DNA of 45,406 nt from Specibacter cremeus (GCF_003946885.1 NZ_RWKQ01000004.1:1-45406); one strand, 5' to 3'; counted from the first letter of the stretch, positions 37,509 to 45,406 are shown. The notes: generated by a model not told the origin, from the letters alone. Made by a program: numbers and translations.

Positions 37509-38444
37509 ATGAGCCAGAACAGCGTAAACCCGGCCGCCGGCATCAACCTGCGCGGCGCCGTCGACCTTTCCGCATTGAAGAACCGTCCCGCCGCGCCCGC
37601 CGACGCCGGGGGTGCCGCCGGATCCGGTGCGTCCCAGTACGCCGTCGACGTCAACGAGGCCGGTTTCCAGGAACTCGTCAACCTTTCGGCCCAGGTGCCG
37701 GTCGTCGTGTCGCTTGGTTCGGGGCGCTCCGCCCAGTCGGCCGCGCTCAACGGCGTGCTCGAGACGCTCATGAATGAGTACAACGGCCGGCTCGTGCTCG
37801 GTCGGGTCGACGCGGACGCGAGCCCGCAGATCGCCCAGGCGTTCGGCGTCGCCGTCGTGCCCACCGTCGTGGCGCTCGTCAAGGGGCAACCGGTGCCGTT
37901 GTTCGAGGGCGACTTGCCCGAGGAGGCGATCCGCCGGTTCCTGGAGGAGCTGCTGAAGGTCGCCGCCGGCAATGGCGTGACCGGCACGCTGGGCGGCGGC
38001 GGCGAGGACACCCCGCCGCCGCTTCCGCCGCTGCATCAGGCCGCCTTCGACGCCATCGAGGCCGGTGACCTGGATGTGGCCGAGGAGGCGTACACGAAGG
38101 CCCTGGCCGACATGCCCGCCGACACCGACGCGAAGGTCGGGCTGGCGCAGGTGCACCTGATGAAGCGCACGGCCGTCCTCGACACCGTCCAGGCCGCCGA
38201 GGTGCGCACCCGCGCGGCCGGCGACGTGGACGACCTCGAGGCGCAGCTGGCCGTGGCCGACCTGGACGTGTCCGGCGGCCACGTGGAGGACGCGCTCGCC
38301 CGGATCGTGACGTACATCGCCGGCCACTTCGGCCCGGAACGCGAAAGCGCGCGCGTGCGGCTCCTTGAGCTGTACGACGTGATCGGGGTGTCCGACCCGC
38401 GTGTGTCGGCCTCCCGCCAGGCCCTCGCCCGGGCGCTGTTCTAG
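37509..38444 (+). CDS. CnoX/YbbN-like thioredoxin-fold co-chaperone with TPR tail
   Basis: This 311-residue cytoplasmic protein has a thioredoxin-like domain (about 43-145) and C-terminal TPR repeats (about 170-310; AAFDAIEAGDLDVAEEAYTKAL and LLELYDVIGVSDPRVSASRQALARALF). The usual WCxxC is absent: the position reads SLGSGRSAQSA (69-79). The cis-proline loop remains (VVPT, P118). This fits the actinobacterial CnoX/YbbN-like family (tetratricopeptide co-chaperones of GroEL/DnaK), which often lacks redox cysteines, so a holdase rather than oxidoreductase role is likely. Confidence 0.88.
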   Translation: MSQNSVNPAAGINLRGAVDLSALKNRPAAPADAGGAAGSGASQYAVDVNEAGFQELVNLSAQVPVVVSLGSGRSAQSAALNGVLETLMNEYNGRLVLGRVDADASPQIAQAFGVAVVPTVVALVKGQPVPLFEGDLPEEAIRRFLEELLKVAAGNGVTGTLGGGGEDTPPPLPPLHQAAFDAIEAGDLDVAEEAYTKALADMPADTDAKVGLAQVHLMKRTAVLDTVQAAEVRTRAAGDVDDLEAQLAVADLDVSGGHVEDALARIVTYIAGHFGPERESARVRLLELYDVIGVSDPRVSASRQALARALF

Positions 38445-38448
38445 CCCG

Positions 38449-39558
38449 ATGCGGGATCAGCACCGGGCGCCGGCCCTTTTCGCACCTTTGCGCCTGCGCG
38501 ACCTGGTGCTTGCGCACCGCGGCTGGGTGCCGGCCATGTGCCAGTACTCCTGTGACCCGGTTGACGCCCCCGGCGTGCCGCACGACTGGCACCTGGTCCA
38601 CCTGGGCCAGTTCGCCGTCGGCGGTGCCGCCCTGATCCTGACCGAGGCGACCGCCGTCAACGCGGCCGGGCGGATCAGCCCGCGTGACACCGGGCTGTGG
38701 AACGACGAGCAGGCCACGGCGTGGGCCCGGATCGTCGACTTCGTCCACCGGTCCTCGGCCGTGGGGACGAAGATCGGCGTCCAACTGGCCCACGCCGGCC
38801 GCAAGGCGTCCACGTACTGGCCGTTCGCCGCGCAGCGCGGCAGCGTCCCGGCCACCGAGCACGGCTGGCAGGCGCTCGGGCCGACCGGCGAGCCGTTCGG
38901 CTCCTATGCGGCCCCGCGCGCCCTGACCGACGAGGACATCCGGGCCGTCATCGCCGACTTCGCCGCGGCCGCCGCGCGCGCCGTCCGGGCCGGCTTCGAC
39001 ACGGTGGAGATCCACGGCGCGCACGGCTACCTGCTGCACCAATTCGCCTCGCCGCTGGTCAACACGCGCACCGACGCGTGGGGCGGGGACGAGGAGCGCC
39101 GCTTCGCCCTGACGCTGGCCGTGGTCGATGCGGTGCGCTCCGCCGTGCCCGGGGACATGCCGGTGCTGCTGCGTGTCTCCGCCACCGATTGGGTCGAGGG
39201 CGGGCTGGACGCCGCCGCCGCCGTCCGCCTGGCCCGGGCGGCGGCCGCCCGCGGCGTCGACCTGGTGGACGTGTCCACCGGCGGGGCCGTGCCCGCCGCC
39301 GCCATCCCGGTGGAACCCGGCTACCAGGTCCCCTTCGCCCGGGCGATCCGGGAGCGTGCCGGCGTGCCGACGGCCGCCGTCGGACTCATCGACGACGCCG
39401 CCCAGGCCGACCGGGTCATCCGGGACGGGGCGGCCGACGCCGTCCTGGTGGGCCGCGGCGCACTGCGCGACCCGCACTGGTGGCAGCGGGCCGCGCACGA
39501 GCTCGGCACGGAACTGCCGTGGGCGCCACAATACGAGCGGGCGGCCTGGTGGCGCTGA
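38449..39558 (+). CDS. NADH:flavin oxidoreductase, Old Yellow Enzyme family (YqjM-like)
   Basis: This 369-residue FMN-dependent ene-reductase has a TIM-barrel fold. C31 in PAMCQYS corresponds to the redox-tuning cysteine of YqjM-type enzymes. H189 and H192 in IHGAHGYLLHQF bind the substrate, and Y194 is the proton donor. The NxRxDxYGG motif reads NTRTDAWGG, with Trp in place of Tyr. Phosphate-binding residues VGLID and LVGRGALRDPHW close the barrel. It starts 4 bp after the CnoX-like gene (ATG 38449), so the two are probably co-transcribed. The physiological substrate is unknown. Confidence 0.92.
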   Translation: MRDQHRAPALFAPLRLRDLVLAHRGWVPAMCQYSCDPVDAPGVPHDWHLVHLGQFAVGGAALILTEATAVNAAGRISPRDTGLWNDEQATAWARIVDFVHRSSAVGTKIGVQLAHAGRKASTYWPFAAQRGSVPATEHGWQALGPTGEPFGSYAAPRALTDEDIRAVIADFAAAAARAVRAGFDTVEIHGAHGYLLHQFASPLVNTRTDAWGGDEERRFALTLAVVDAVRSAVPGDMPVLLRVSATDWVEGGLDAAAAVRLARAAAARGVDLVDVSTGGAVPAAAIPVEPGYQVPFARAIRERAGVPTAAVGLIDDAAQADRVIRDGAADAVLVGRGALRDPHWWQRAAHELGTELPWAPQYERAAWWR

Positions 39559-39599
39559 AGTCATCCTTTCGGATGTCTCGATCGACGCGCGCCCTTTGT

Positions 39600-39605
39600 T
39601 AGCGT
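39600..39605 (+). promoter_or_regulatory. putative -10 box (leaderless) of the ABC exporter operon
   Basis: TAGCGT is followed by 6 nt (GGCCGT) and ATG 39612. No ribosome binding site is visible. Confidence 0.45.
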
Positions 39606-39611
39606 GGCCGT

Positions 39612-40406
39612 ATGCCTGATTCCTTGCTGAATGACACCCCACCGCCCGGCCCGCCGCCCGCGCTCGCACTGCGCGGGCTGGCCAAGACCTTCGGGCCCAA
39701 GGTGGCCGTCAACGGCATCAACCTCGACGTGCCCGCCGGGTCGTTCTACGGGCTCGTGGGGCCCAACGGCGCCGGCAAGACCACATCCCTGTCGATGGCC
39801 ACCGGCCTGCTGCGCCCCGACGCCGGGGCCGTGTGGGTGCACGGGATCAACGTGTGGGAGCAGCCGCTGGAGGCCAAACGCCTCATGGGGATCCTGCCCG
39901 ACGGCGTGCGCCTGTTCGACCGGCTCTCCGGCGAGCAGCTGGTCACCTACGCCGGCCTGCTGCGCGGCATGGACAGGGACACGGTCGCCGAGCGCGTCGC
40001 GGACCTGCTGGCGACCCTGGACCTGGCCAAGGACGCCGGCACCCTGGTGGTCGACTACTCGGCCGGCATGACGAAGAAGATCGCGCTGGCGTCCGCGCTC
40101 ATCCACGCCCCGAGACTGCTGGTCCTGGACGAGCCCTTCGAGTCGGTCGACCCGATCTCCGCCGCGAACATCCGCGACATCCTCGACGGCTATGTCGCCT
40201 CCGGGGGAACCGTGATCGTCTCCAGCCACGTCATGGACCTGGTCCAGCGCATGTGCGACCACGTGGCCGTCATCGCCGCCGGCAATGTGCTGGCGGCCGG
40301 GACCGTGGACGAGGTCCGCTCGGGTGAAAGCCTGGAGGACCGGTTCGTGGCGCTCGTGGGCGGGCGCAACCACTCGACGGGGCTGCAATGGTTGCGCACC
40401 TCGTAA
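39612..40406 (+). CDS. ABC transporter ATP-binding protein
   Basis: This 264-residue ATPase subunit powers the adjoining permease. Walker A is GPNGAGKTT (50-58). Walker B is LLVLDEP with catalytic E174. The signature motif is a degenerate YSAGMTKK (149-156), and the H-loop is SSH. The Q-loop position reads LPDGVR, with Asp instead of Gln, as in several CcmA-type exporters. A Pro-rich N-terminal extension (1-18) is present. The stop overlaps the permease start by 19 bp, giving tight coupling. An exporter is likely since no binding protein is present; the cargo is unknown. Confidence 0.94.
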   Translation: MPDSLLNDTPPPGPPPALALRGLAKTFGPKVAVNGINLDVPAGSFYGLVGPNGAGKTTSLSMATGLLRPDAGAVWVHGINVWEQPLEAKRLMGILPDGVRLFDRLSGEQLVTYAGLLRGMDRDTVAERVADLLATLDLAKDAGTLVVDYSAGMTKKIALASALIHAPRLLVLDEPFESVDPISAANIRDILDGYVASGGTVIVSSHVMDLVQRMCDHVAVIAAGNVLAAGTVDEVRSGESLEDRFVALVGGRNHSTGLQWLRTS

Positions 40407-41959
40407 GGCTGAAGCTGGCGCTGCTGCGCAATTCCCTGCGGCGCAGCCCGATGCAGCTGGTCGGCATCATCTTCGGCGCCGCCTACGGGCTGTTCATCCT
40501 GGTGATGCTGTGGATCGGGATGGCACTGCTGAGCACCCAGGACGCGTCCCTGGCCGCTCTCGTCATCACGCTGGGCGGCTCCGCCGTCCTGCTCGGCTGG
40601 CTGCTCATCCCGGTGCTCGCCTCCGGTGTCGACATGACCCTGGACCCGGCCCGGTTTACCACGTACGCCATCCCGATGCGGTCGCTGCTGGTCGGGCTGG
40701 CCCTGTCCAGTTTCGTCGGCGTGCCGGCGGCCGTGACACTGCTGGCGTCCCTCGGCACGGTGGTGGCCTGGTGGCGGCATCCGCTGGCGGCCGGCGCCGC
40801 CGTCGTCTGTGCCGTGCTGGCGGTGCTGACGTGCATCGTCGCCTCGCGGGCCATGACCGCGGCCAGCATGTCCCTGGCCGCCTCACGGCGGTTCAAGGAC
40901 GTCAGCGGCATCGTGCTGCTGGCCCCGCTCGTGTGCCTGGGCCCGATCATCGCCGGCGTCAGCACCGGTGTGACCAACCTGCGGGCGTACCTGCCGGCGC
41001 TGGCCGGCACCCTGTCGTGGACACCGCTGGGCGCGGTCTGGGCCGTGCCGGGCGACCTCGCCGCGGGCTCCCCGGGCACGGCCGCGGCCAAGTTCCTCGT
41101 GGCGCTGGCGACGGCGGCCGCGCTGGCCTGGCTGTGGAAGGCGAGCCTGGCCCAGGCCCTCGTCACGCCCGCCTACAACGCCGGCAAGAGCCGGGCCGCG
41201 GGCAACACCGGCTTCTTCCGCCGGTTCCCGGGCACCCCGACGGGGGCCGTGGCCGCCCGGGCCCTGACGTACTGGTTCCGGGACCCGCGGTATTCGGCCG
41301 GCCTGGTCATCGGCTTCCTGCTGCCCGTGGTGCTGTCGTTCGCCGGCATCTCCGCCGGCACGCTGTCGGTGCTCGGCTACGCCGGCAGCCTGGCCGTGTT
41401 CCTCATCGTGTGGTCGATCTCCGCCGACATCTCCTACGACAACACGGCGTTCGCCCTGCACGTCTCCAGCGGTGTGGGCGGCTTCGCCGACCGCGCCGGG
41501 CGGGCGTTGGCCTGCGCCCTGCTGGCGGTGCCGCTGGGTGCCGTCTACGCCATCGCCGGGGCGATCCTGGGCGGCAACTGGTGGCATCTGCCGGGCACCC
41601 TGGCGCTGGTGCTCGGCGTGGCCGGCAGCGGCCTGGGCATCGCCAGCGTCTTCTCCGCCCAGTTTACCTACAACGTGCCGCTGCCCGGCGACAGCCCGCT
41701 GAAGTCGCGGCCGGGCAACAACCTCGCCACGGTGTTGGTCCAGCTGGCGGGCATGGCCGGGATGGCCGTGCTCGTGCTGCCGGAGGCCGTGCTGGTCATC
41801 GTGGCGCTGGCGACCGGCCAGATCCTGTGGGCGTGGCTGGCGCTGGCCGCCGCGCTCGTCCTCGGCGCCCTGTTCCTGGTCCTGGGGCTGCGCCTGGGCG
41901 GACGGATCTACGACAGGCGGGCGCCGGAACTGCTGCTGGCGGTGTCCCGCAACGCGTAG
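40388..41959 (+). CDS. ABC transporter permease
   Basis: This 523-residue, strongly hydrophobic protein has about twelve predicted membrane helices in two halves (about 20-240 and 300-510) separated by a cytoplasmic loop with ALTYWFRDPRYSAG (about 295-308). The long hydrophobic stretches (LLGWLLIPVLASGVDMTLDP, VLVIVALATGQILWAWLALA) and the partner ATPase identify it as an ABC-2-like exporter permease. The start ATG 40388 lies within the ATPase gene. Substrate is not predictable. Confidence 0.9.
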   Translation: MVAHLVRLKLALLRNSLRRSPMQLVGIIFGAAYGLFILVMLWIGMALLSTQDASLAALVITLGGSAVLLGWLLIPVLASGVDMTLDPARFTTYAIPMRSLLVGLALSSFVGVPAAVTLLASLGTVVAWWRHPLAAGAAVVCAVLAVLTCIVASRAMTAASMSLAASRRFKDVSGIVLLAPLVCLGPIIAGVSTGVTNLRAYLPALAGTLSWTPLGAVWAVPGDLAAGSPGTAAAKFLVALATAAALAWLWKASLAQALVTPAYNAGKSRAAGNTGFFRRFPGTPTGAVAARALTYWFRDPRYSAGLVIGFLLPVVLSFAGISAGTLSVLGYAGSLAVFLIVWSISADISYDNTAFALHVSSGVGGFADRAGRALACALLAVPLGAVYAIAGAILGGNWWHLPGTLALVLGVAGSGLGIASVFSAQFTYNVPLPGDSPLKSRPGNNLATVLVQLAGMAGMAVLVLPEAVLVIVALATGQILWAWLALAAALVLGALFLVLGLRLGGRIYDRRAPELLLAVSRNA

Positions 41960-41971
41960 CGGTGGCCCCGT

Positions 41972-42001
41972 CTGGCACATGCCGGGCGGGTCCGCTATGT
42001 T
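41972..42001 (+). promoter_or_regulatory. putative promoter of nagB
   Basis: CTGGCA (41972-41977) and TATGTT (41996-42001) are separated by 18 bp. The -10 lies in the loop of a 7-bp inverted repeat (GGTCCGC 41989-41995 with GCGGACC 42009-42015), which could be an operator. Confidence 0.35.
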
Positions 42002-42067
42002 CGAGGTTGCGGACCAGCGTCGCCCCGCAGTTGCCCACTGTTGTCGCGCGTGAAAGGAACGTGTTTC

Positions 42068-42850
42068 ATGGAGGTCATCATCCTCCCCAGCAGCAAGGAG
42101 ATAGGGGCGCTCGCCGCCGACGCCATCGAGGCACTGGTGCGGCGCAAGCCGAACGCCGTGCTCGGACTGGCCACGGGATCCTCCCCGTTGCCCATCTACG
42201 ACGAGCTGGCCCGCCGCCACGACGAGGAGGGCCTGTCGTTCACGCAGGCGCACGGCTTCGCCCTGGACGAGTATGTCGGGCTGCCGCCGGGCCACCCCGA
42301 GTCCTACCGGGAGGTGATCCGCCGCGAGTTCACGAACCGCGTCGACATCGCACCGGAAAACGTGCACGGCCCCGACGGCGCCGCGGCGGACGTCCTGGCC
42401 GCCTGCGACGCGTACGAGCAGGCCATCAAGGACGCCGGCGGCGTCGACCTGCAGATCCTGGGCGTCGGCACGGACGGGCACATCGGTTTCAACGAGCCCG
42501 GCTCCTCGCTGGCGTCCCGGACCCGCATCAAGACGCTGCTGGAGCAGACCCGGGCGGACAATGCCCGGTTCTTCGACTCGATCGACGACGTCCCGCACCA
42601 TGTCGTCACGCAGGGCCTGGGCACCATCATGGACGCCCGGCACGTGGTCCTGGTCGCCACCGGCGAGGGCAAGGCCGCGGCCGTGCGCGACTTGGTCGAG
42701 GGCCCCGTGGCGGCGATCTGTGCCGCCTCCGTGTTGCAGTTCCACCCGCACGCCACGATCCTGGTCGACGAGGCCGCCGCGTCCGCGCTGCGCCTCGCCG
42801 ACTACTATCGTCGCACCTACGCCACGAAGCCCGCCTGGCAGGGCCTGTGA
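42068..42850 (+). CDS. nagB: glucosamine-6-phosphate deaminase
   Basis: NagB converts glucosamine-6-P to fructose-6-P and ammonia, completing amino-sugar catabolism begun by NagA. The 260-residue length is typical. The catalytic D67 is in ALDEYVG. The substrate-binding GVGTDGHIGFNEPG contains D136, H138 and E143. The phosphate loop is ATGSSP (35-40). The start ATG 42068 has AAGGAA at 42053-42058. A strong terminator follows at 42865-42915, so it is a single-gene unit. Confidence 0.96.
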   Translation: MEVIILPSSKEIGALAADAIEALVRRKPNAVLGLATGSSPLPIYDELARRHDEEGLSFTQAHGFALDEYVGLPPGHPESYREVIRREFTNRVDIAPENVHGPDGAAADVLAACDAYEQAIKDAGGVDLQILGVGTDGHIGFNEPGSSLASRTRIKTLLEQTRADNARFFDSIDDVPHHVVTQGLGTIMDARHVVLVATGEGKAAAVRDLVEGPVAAICAASVLQFHPHATILVDEAAASALRLADYYRRTYATKPAWQGL

Positions 42851-42864
42851 CGCCGCTTTTGACG

Positions 42865-42915
42865 TACGACGGCGGTCGGTGCGGTGGGCAGCCCACCGCA
42901 CCGACCGCCGTCGTA
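42865..42915 (+). terminator. perfect 24-bp hairpin after nagB
   Basis: Left arm 42865-42888 (starting TACGACGGCGGTCGG), loop CAG, right arm 42892-42915. No T-run follows. It stops 5 nt before the TAGAAT box of the next gene and therefore covers the -35 region of that promoter. Confidence 0.82.
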
Positions 42916-42920
42916 CCCGC

Positions 42921-42926
42921 TAGAAT
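42921..42926 (+). promoter_or_regulatory. putative -10 box (leaderless) of the DUF3039 gene
   Basis: TAGAAT is followed by 6 nt (GGTTGC) and ATG 42933. No ribosome binding site is present. Confidence 0.5.
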
Positions 42927-42932
42927 GGTTGC

Positions 42933-43241
42933 ATGAGCCTGCCACCAGACCCCTTCGAGAACGATCCGATGCGGAGCCCGGGCGGGCCTGGCGGATCGAC
43001 GGCCACCATTGAGCGCGAGGAACTGCGCCAGCATGTGGAACCCGGCGACGCCGAACGGTTCTCGCACTATGTCCGCAAGGAAAAGATTATGGAGTCCGCC
43101 CTCACCGGCGAGCCCGTGGTGGCCCTGTGCGGCAAGGTCTGGACGCCCGGGCGCGACCCGGAGAAATTCCCGGTCTGCCCGGAGTGCAAGGAGATCTACG
43201 ACGGCCTGCGCCCCGGCAAGGACAAGGGCCCGAAGAAATAA
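42933..43241 (+). CDS. DUF3039 domain-containing protein
   Basis: This 102-residue actinobacterial protein has a disordered N-terminus, then RFSHYVRKEKIMESALTGEPVVALCGKVWTPGRDPEKFPVCPECKEIYDGL. H45, C66 and the C82-x2-C85 pair suggest a zinc site. This is the DUF3039 family, of unknown function, commonly found beside the DEAD/DEAH-box helicase that follows here. It probably starts as a leaderless transcript. Confidence 0.88.
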   Translation: MSLPPDPFENDPMRSPGGPGGSTATIEREELRQHVEPGDAERFSHYVRKEKIMESALTGEPVVALCGKVWTPGRDPEKFPVCPECKEIYDGLRPGKDKGPKK

Positions 43242-43341
43242 CCTCCCGGTATTGGATGGCCGTGGGCGCCCCGGCACTTTTTGCGCGCCCGAAAACAAGT
43301 GACTGACCCGATGGGGGATGGTTTTTCGTGACGGAGACCCT

Positions 43342-45117
43342 TTGACTGAGACCTTGTTTGGCGGTCCGTCGCTGCCCCCCGCGTACCCCGAGCGGGCGGC
43401 GTGGGGGACGGCCCGGAAGCTGCGTGCCTGGCAGGCCGAGGCCATGGAGAAGTACTTCGCGCGGGAGCCGCAGGACTTCCTGGCGGTCGCCACCCCGGGC
43501 GCCGGCAAGACGACGTTCGCCCTGCACATCGCCACCGAGCTGATCAACCGGGGCACCATCAACCGGGTCACGATCGTCGCCCCGACCGATCACCTGAAGC
43601 GCCAGTGGGCCGACGCGGCCGCCCGTGTGGGCATCGCCATCGACCCGAACTTCAAGAACGCGGACGGCAAGCACGGGGCGGCGTACCGCGGCGTGGCCGT
43701 CACCTACGCCCAGGTGGCCAGCAAGCCCCTGCTGCACCGGGCCAAGACGGAGGCGGCGCGCACGCTTGTCATCCTCGACGAGATCCACCACGGCGGCGAC
43801 GCGCTGTCCTGGGGCGACGGCATCCGCGAGGCGTTCGAGCCGGCCGCGCGCCGGCTGGCCCTGACCGGGACGCCCTTCCGCTCCGACACGGCCGCCATCC
43901 CGTTCGTGGAGTACGCGGAGGACCGCGACGGCATCCGCCGCTCCCGCGCCGACTACACGTACGGCTATGGCGAGGCGCTCAAGGATCACGTGGTCCGGCC
44001 CGTCATGTTCATGGCGTACTCCGGCCAGATGCGCTGGCGCACGAGCGCCGGCGAGGAGATAGCCGCGTCCCTGGGCGAGCAGGTCACGAAGGACATCACG
44101 GCGCAGGCCTGGCGGACGGCGCTGAACCCGCAGGGCGAATGGATCCCGGCCGTGCTGGCCGCCGCGGACAAGCGGCTCACCGAGGTGCGCCGTGCCGTGC
44201 CCGACGCCGGCGGGCTCGTCATCGCCACCGACCACGACGACGCGCGAGCCTATGCCGGCCAGTTGAAGAAGATCACGGGCCAGTCGGCCACCATCATCCT
44301 CTCCGACGACGCGAAGGCGTCCGGGAAGATCGAGGCGTTCTCCGAGGGGGAGCAGCGCTGGATGGTGGCCGTGCGCATGGTGTCCGAGGGCGTCGACGTG
44401 CCGCGGCTGGCCGTGGGCGTGTACGCGACTTCGACGGCCACGCCGCTGTTCTTCGCCCAGGCCGTGGGCCGTTTTGTGCGTGCCCGCAAGCGCGGCGAGA
44501 CGGCGTCCGTGTTTCTTCCGTCGGTGCCGAACCTCATGCTGCTGGCCAACCAGCTGGAACTCGAGCGCGACCATGCCCTGGACCGGCCGGAGGCGGATCC
44601 CGACGGGTTTGCCACCGAGGACGCCGAGATGCTCGAGGCGAACCGGACCGAGAAGGCGTCGGATTCACTGGAGAAGATGAAGTTCGAGGCGCTGGAATCC
44701 CAGGCGGCGTTCGACCGGGTGCTGTTCGACGGCGGCGAGTTCGGCACCGGCGGCGCGATCGGCAGCGACGACGAGCTCGACTTCCTCGGCATTCCCGGGC
44801 TGCTGGACGCCGACCAGGTGGGCGTGCTGCTGCGCCAGCGCCAGGCCGACCAGCAGACGCGCAAGCGCCGGACGTCCGGTTCCGTTCCCGCCGAGCCGGA
44901 GGCGCCCGCCGTCGTCGACCACCGCCAGCTCATGGACCTTCGCAACGACCTGGCCAAGAACGTGTCGGCGTGGAGCGCCCGCTCCGGCATGCCGCACGGG
45001 GTGGTCCACAGCGAGTTGCGGCGCATCTGCGGCGGACCGCCCGTGGCGCAGGCGAACGAATCCCAGCTGCAACAGCGCCTGAAGAAGCTCCAGGACTGGT
45101 TCGTCGGCCGGAAGTAG
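43342..45117 (+). CDS. DEAD/DEAH-box (superfamily 2) helicase
   Basis: This protein of about 591 residues has an SF2 helicase core: Q-like WQAEAM, Walker A ATPGAGKTT (50-58), Walker B ILDEIHHGG with DEIH at 146-149, motif III LALTGTPFRSD, then the second RecA domain with VRMVSEGVDVPRL and motif VI QAVGRFVRARKRGE. A Glu/Asp-rich region and a C-terminal helical domain of about 100 residues follow. TTG 43342 is preferred because GGAG at 43332-43335 is well spaced and TETLFGGPSLPP looks like the true N-terminus; ATG 43318 would add 8 residues. The cellular role (RNA or DNA repair) is unknown. Confidence 0.9.
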   Translation: MTETLFGGPSLPPAYPERAAWGTARKLRAWQAEAMEKYFAREPQDFLAVATPGAGKTTFALHIATELINRGTINRVTIVAPTDHLKRQWADAAARVGIAIDPNFKNADGKHGAAYRGVAVTYAQVASKPLLHRAKTEAARTLVILDEIHHGGDALSWGDGIREAFEPAARRLALTGTPFRSDTAAIPFVEYAEDRDGIRRSRADYTYGYGEALKDHVVRPVMFMAYSGQMRWRTSAGEEIAASLGEQVTKDITAQAWRTALNPQGEWIPAVLAAADKRLTEVRRAVPDAGGLVIATDHDDARAYAGQLKKITGQSATIILSDDAKASGKIEAFSEGEQRWMVAVRMVSEGVDVPRLAVGVYATSTATPLFFAQAVGRFVRARKRGETASVFLPSVPNLMLLANQLELERDHALDRPEADPDGFATEDAEMLEANRTEKASDSLEKMKFEALESQAAFDRVLFDGGEFGTGGAIGSDDELDFLGIPGLLDADQVGVLLRQRQADQQTRKRRTSGSVPAEPEAPAVVDHRQLMDLRNDLAKNVSAWSARSGMPHGVVHSELRRICGGPPVAQANESQLQQRLKKLQDWFVGRK

Positions 45118-45120
45118 CCG

Positions 45121-45207
45121 GTGGGTCGAGCCTGTCGGTGGTCGAGCCTGTCGAGACCCCGCTGGTCGCGCCGGTCGAGACCCCGCTGGTCGAGCCTGTC
45201 GAGACCC
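45121..45207 (+). repeat. 24-bp tandem array of the palindromic repeat family
   Basis: A short copy (GGTCGAGCCTGTCGGT, 45124-45139) is followed by three 24-bp units starting at 45140, 45164 and 45188, based on GGTCGAGCCTGTCGAGACCC. The middle unit has two changes. The first 38 nt align with 22461-22498. The array begins 3 nt after the helicase stop. All copies point the same way, so no long hairpin forms, unlike the atp locus. Confidence 0.88.
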
Positions 45208-45287
45208 AGGCTGCGGCCCGCCGTTTTTCCGGCGGCTAGGGCCTCGACGGCCGCGGGCGGCCTTACGAGTCCTTTGACGCCGCCTAC

Positions 45288-45315
45288 AAAAAACGCCGGC
45301 TCCGCAGCCGTGGCG
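45288..45315 (-). terminator. Rho-independent terminator of the minus-strand gene
   Basis: On the minus strand CGCCACGGCT (45315-45306), a GCGG loop and AGCCGGCG (45301-45294) form an 8-bp stem with a 2-nt bulge, followed by six T (45293-45288). It is the only classical hairpin with a T-run noted in the window. Confidence 0.75.
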
Positions 45316-45316
45316 G

Positions 45317-45406
45317 CTACTTTACCTCGACGCCGGCGTCCGCCAGCTCCTCGAGTGCTTTCTCGCTGGCTGCCTCGTCCACGCCCGCCACGTAGTCCCG
45401 CAGCAC
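45317..45406 (-). CDS. C-terminal fragment of probable nicotinamidase/isochorismatase-family protein (partial)
   Basis: Only the last 29 codons are in the window. They read VLRDYVAGVDEAASEKALEE, then LADAGVEVK, ending at TAG (minus strand, 45319-45317). The sequence VAGV...A..ALEELADAGVEV resembles the C-terminal helix and strand of nicotinamidase (PncA) proteins. In many Micrococcales genomes a nicotinamidase gene follows the DUF3039-helicase pair, as here. The terminator just after the stop supports a real gene end. The family call is tentative because no catalytic residue is visible. Confidence 0.5.
   Translation of the reverse strand: MLRDYVAGVDEAASEKALEELADAGVEVK

Noticed and set aside
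40285-42936. Long plus-strand open frame in another phase across the ABC permease and nagB
   Set aside because: Its Arg/Pro/Gly-rich composition is typical of a shifted frame. The permease and NagB readings carry true motifs and start signals.
45118-45239. Coding sequence rich in VEPVETP after the helicase
   Set aside because: This is a translation of the repeat array in a non-genic frame. The helicase stops at 45117, and the peptide is a common annotation artefact of this repeat.

Overview
The window comes from a high-GC actinobacterium, most probably Micrococcaceae close to Arthrobacter. The evidence is the strong G/C third-position bias, the gene order argS-lysA-hom-thrC-thrB-rho-prfA-prmC-tsaC-wecA-atp operon-DUF2550, the actinobacterial mismatch-repair nuclease NucS, DUF3039 beside a DEAD/DEAH helicase, and a Rho with a very large N-terminal insertion. 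No rRNA, tRNA, CRISPR array, transposase or phage gene was seen.

Layout. 1-7.4 kb: a VOC-fold protein, then argS and an aspartate-family biosynthesis cluster (lysA, hom, thrC, thrB) with overlapping or near-touching genes. 7.4-13 kb: rho, prfA, prmC and tsaC (termination, translation release, tRNA t6A). 13-15.5 kb: two family-2 glycosyltransferases on the minus strand, lower in GC, with an AT-rich divergent region before wecA. 15.5-25.7 kb: wecA fused to an AtpI-like membrane domain, an atpI-like gene, an atpZ-like gene, the complete F1Fo ATP synthase operon atpBEFHAGDC, and a DUF2550 gene. 25.8-29.6 kb: a membrane esterase overlapping an MprF-like DUF2156 protein. 29.7-32.1 kb (minus strand): a cold-shock protein, nagA and nucS. 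32.6-45.1 kb: a small zinc-ribbon protein, an alpha/beta hydrolase, an AI-2E family exporter, a large unknown envelope protein, a CnoX-like co-chaperone, an OYE-family flavoenzyme, an ABC exporter pair, nagB, DUF3039 and a DEAD/DEAH helicase. The window ends in the 3' end of a probable nicotinamidase gene.

The most unusual structure is a small palindromic repeat family built on GGTTTCGACAGGCTCAACCA and its reverse complement. It occurs three times. Inside lysA, four 45-bp units plus partial copies add about 73 in-frame codons. Between atpA and atpG it forms a perfect 23-bp hairpin in the middle of the ATP synthase operon. After the helicase it forms 24-bp tandem units. The last two arrays share a 38-nt start that begins 3-4 nt after a stop codon. 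A different 24-bp palindrome lies in the 5' coding part of prmC. Many first genes of transcription units have a TANNNT-like box 6-7 nt before the start codon, which suggests leaderless transcripts. At two of these promoters a perfect terminator-like hairpin occupies the -35 region.
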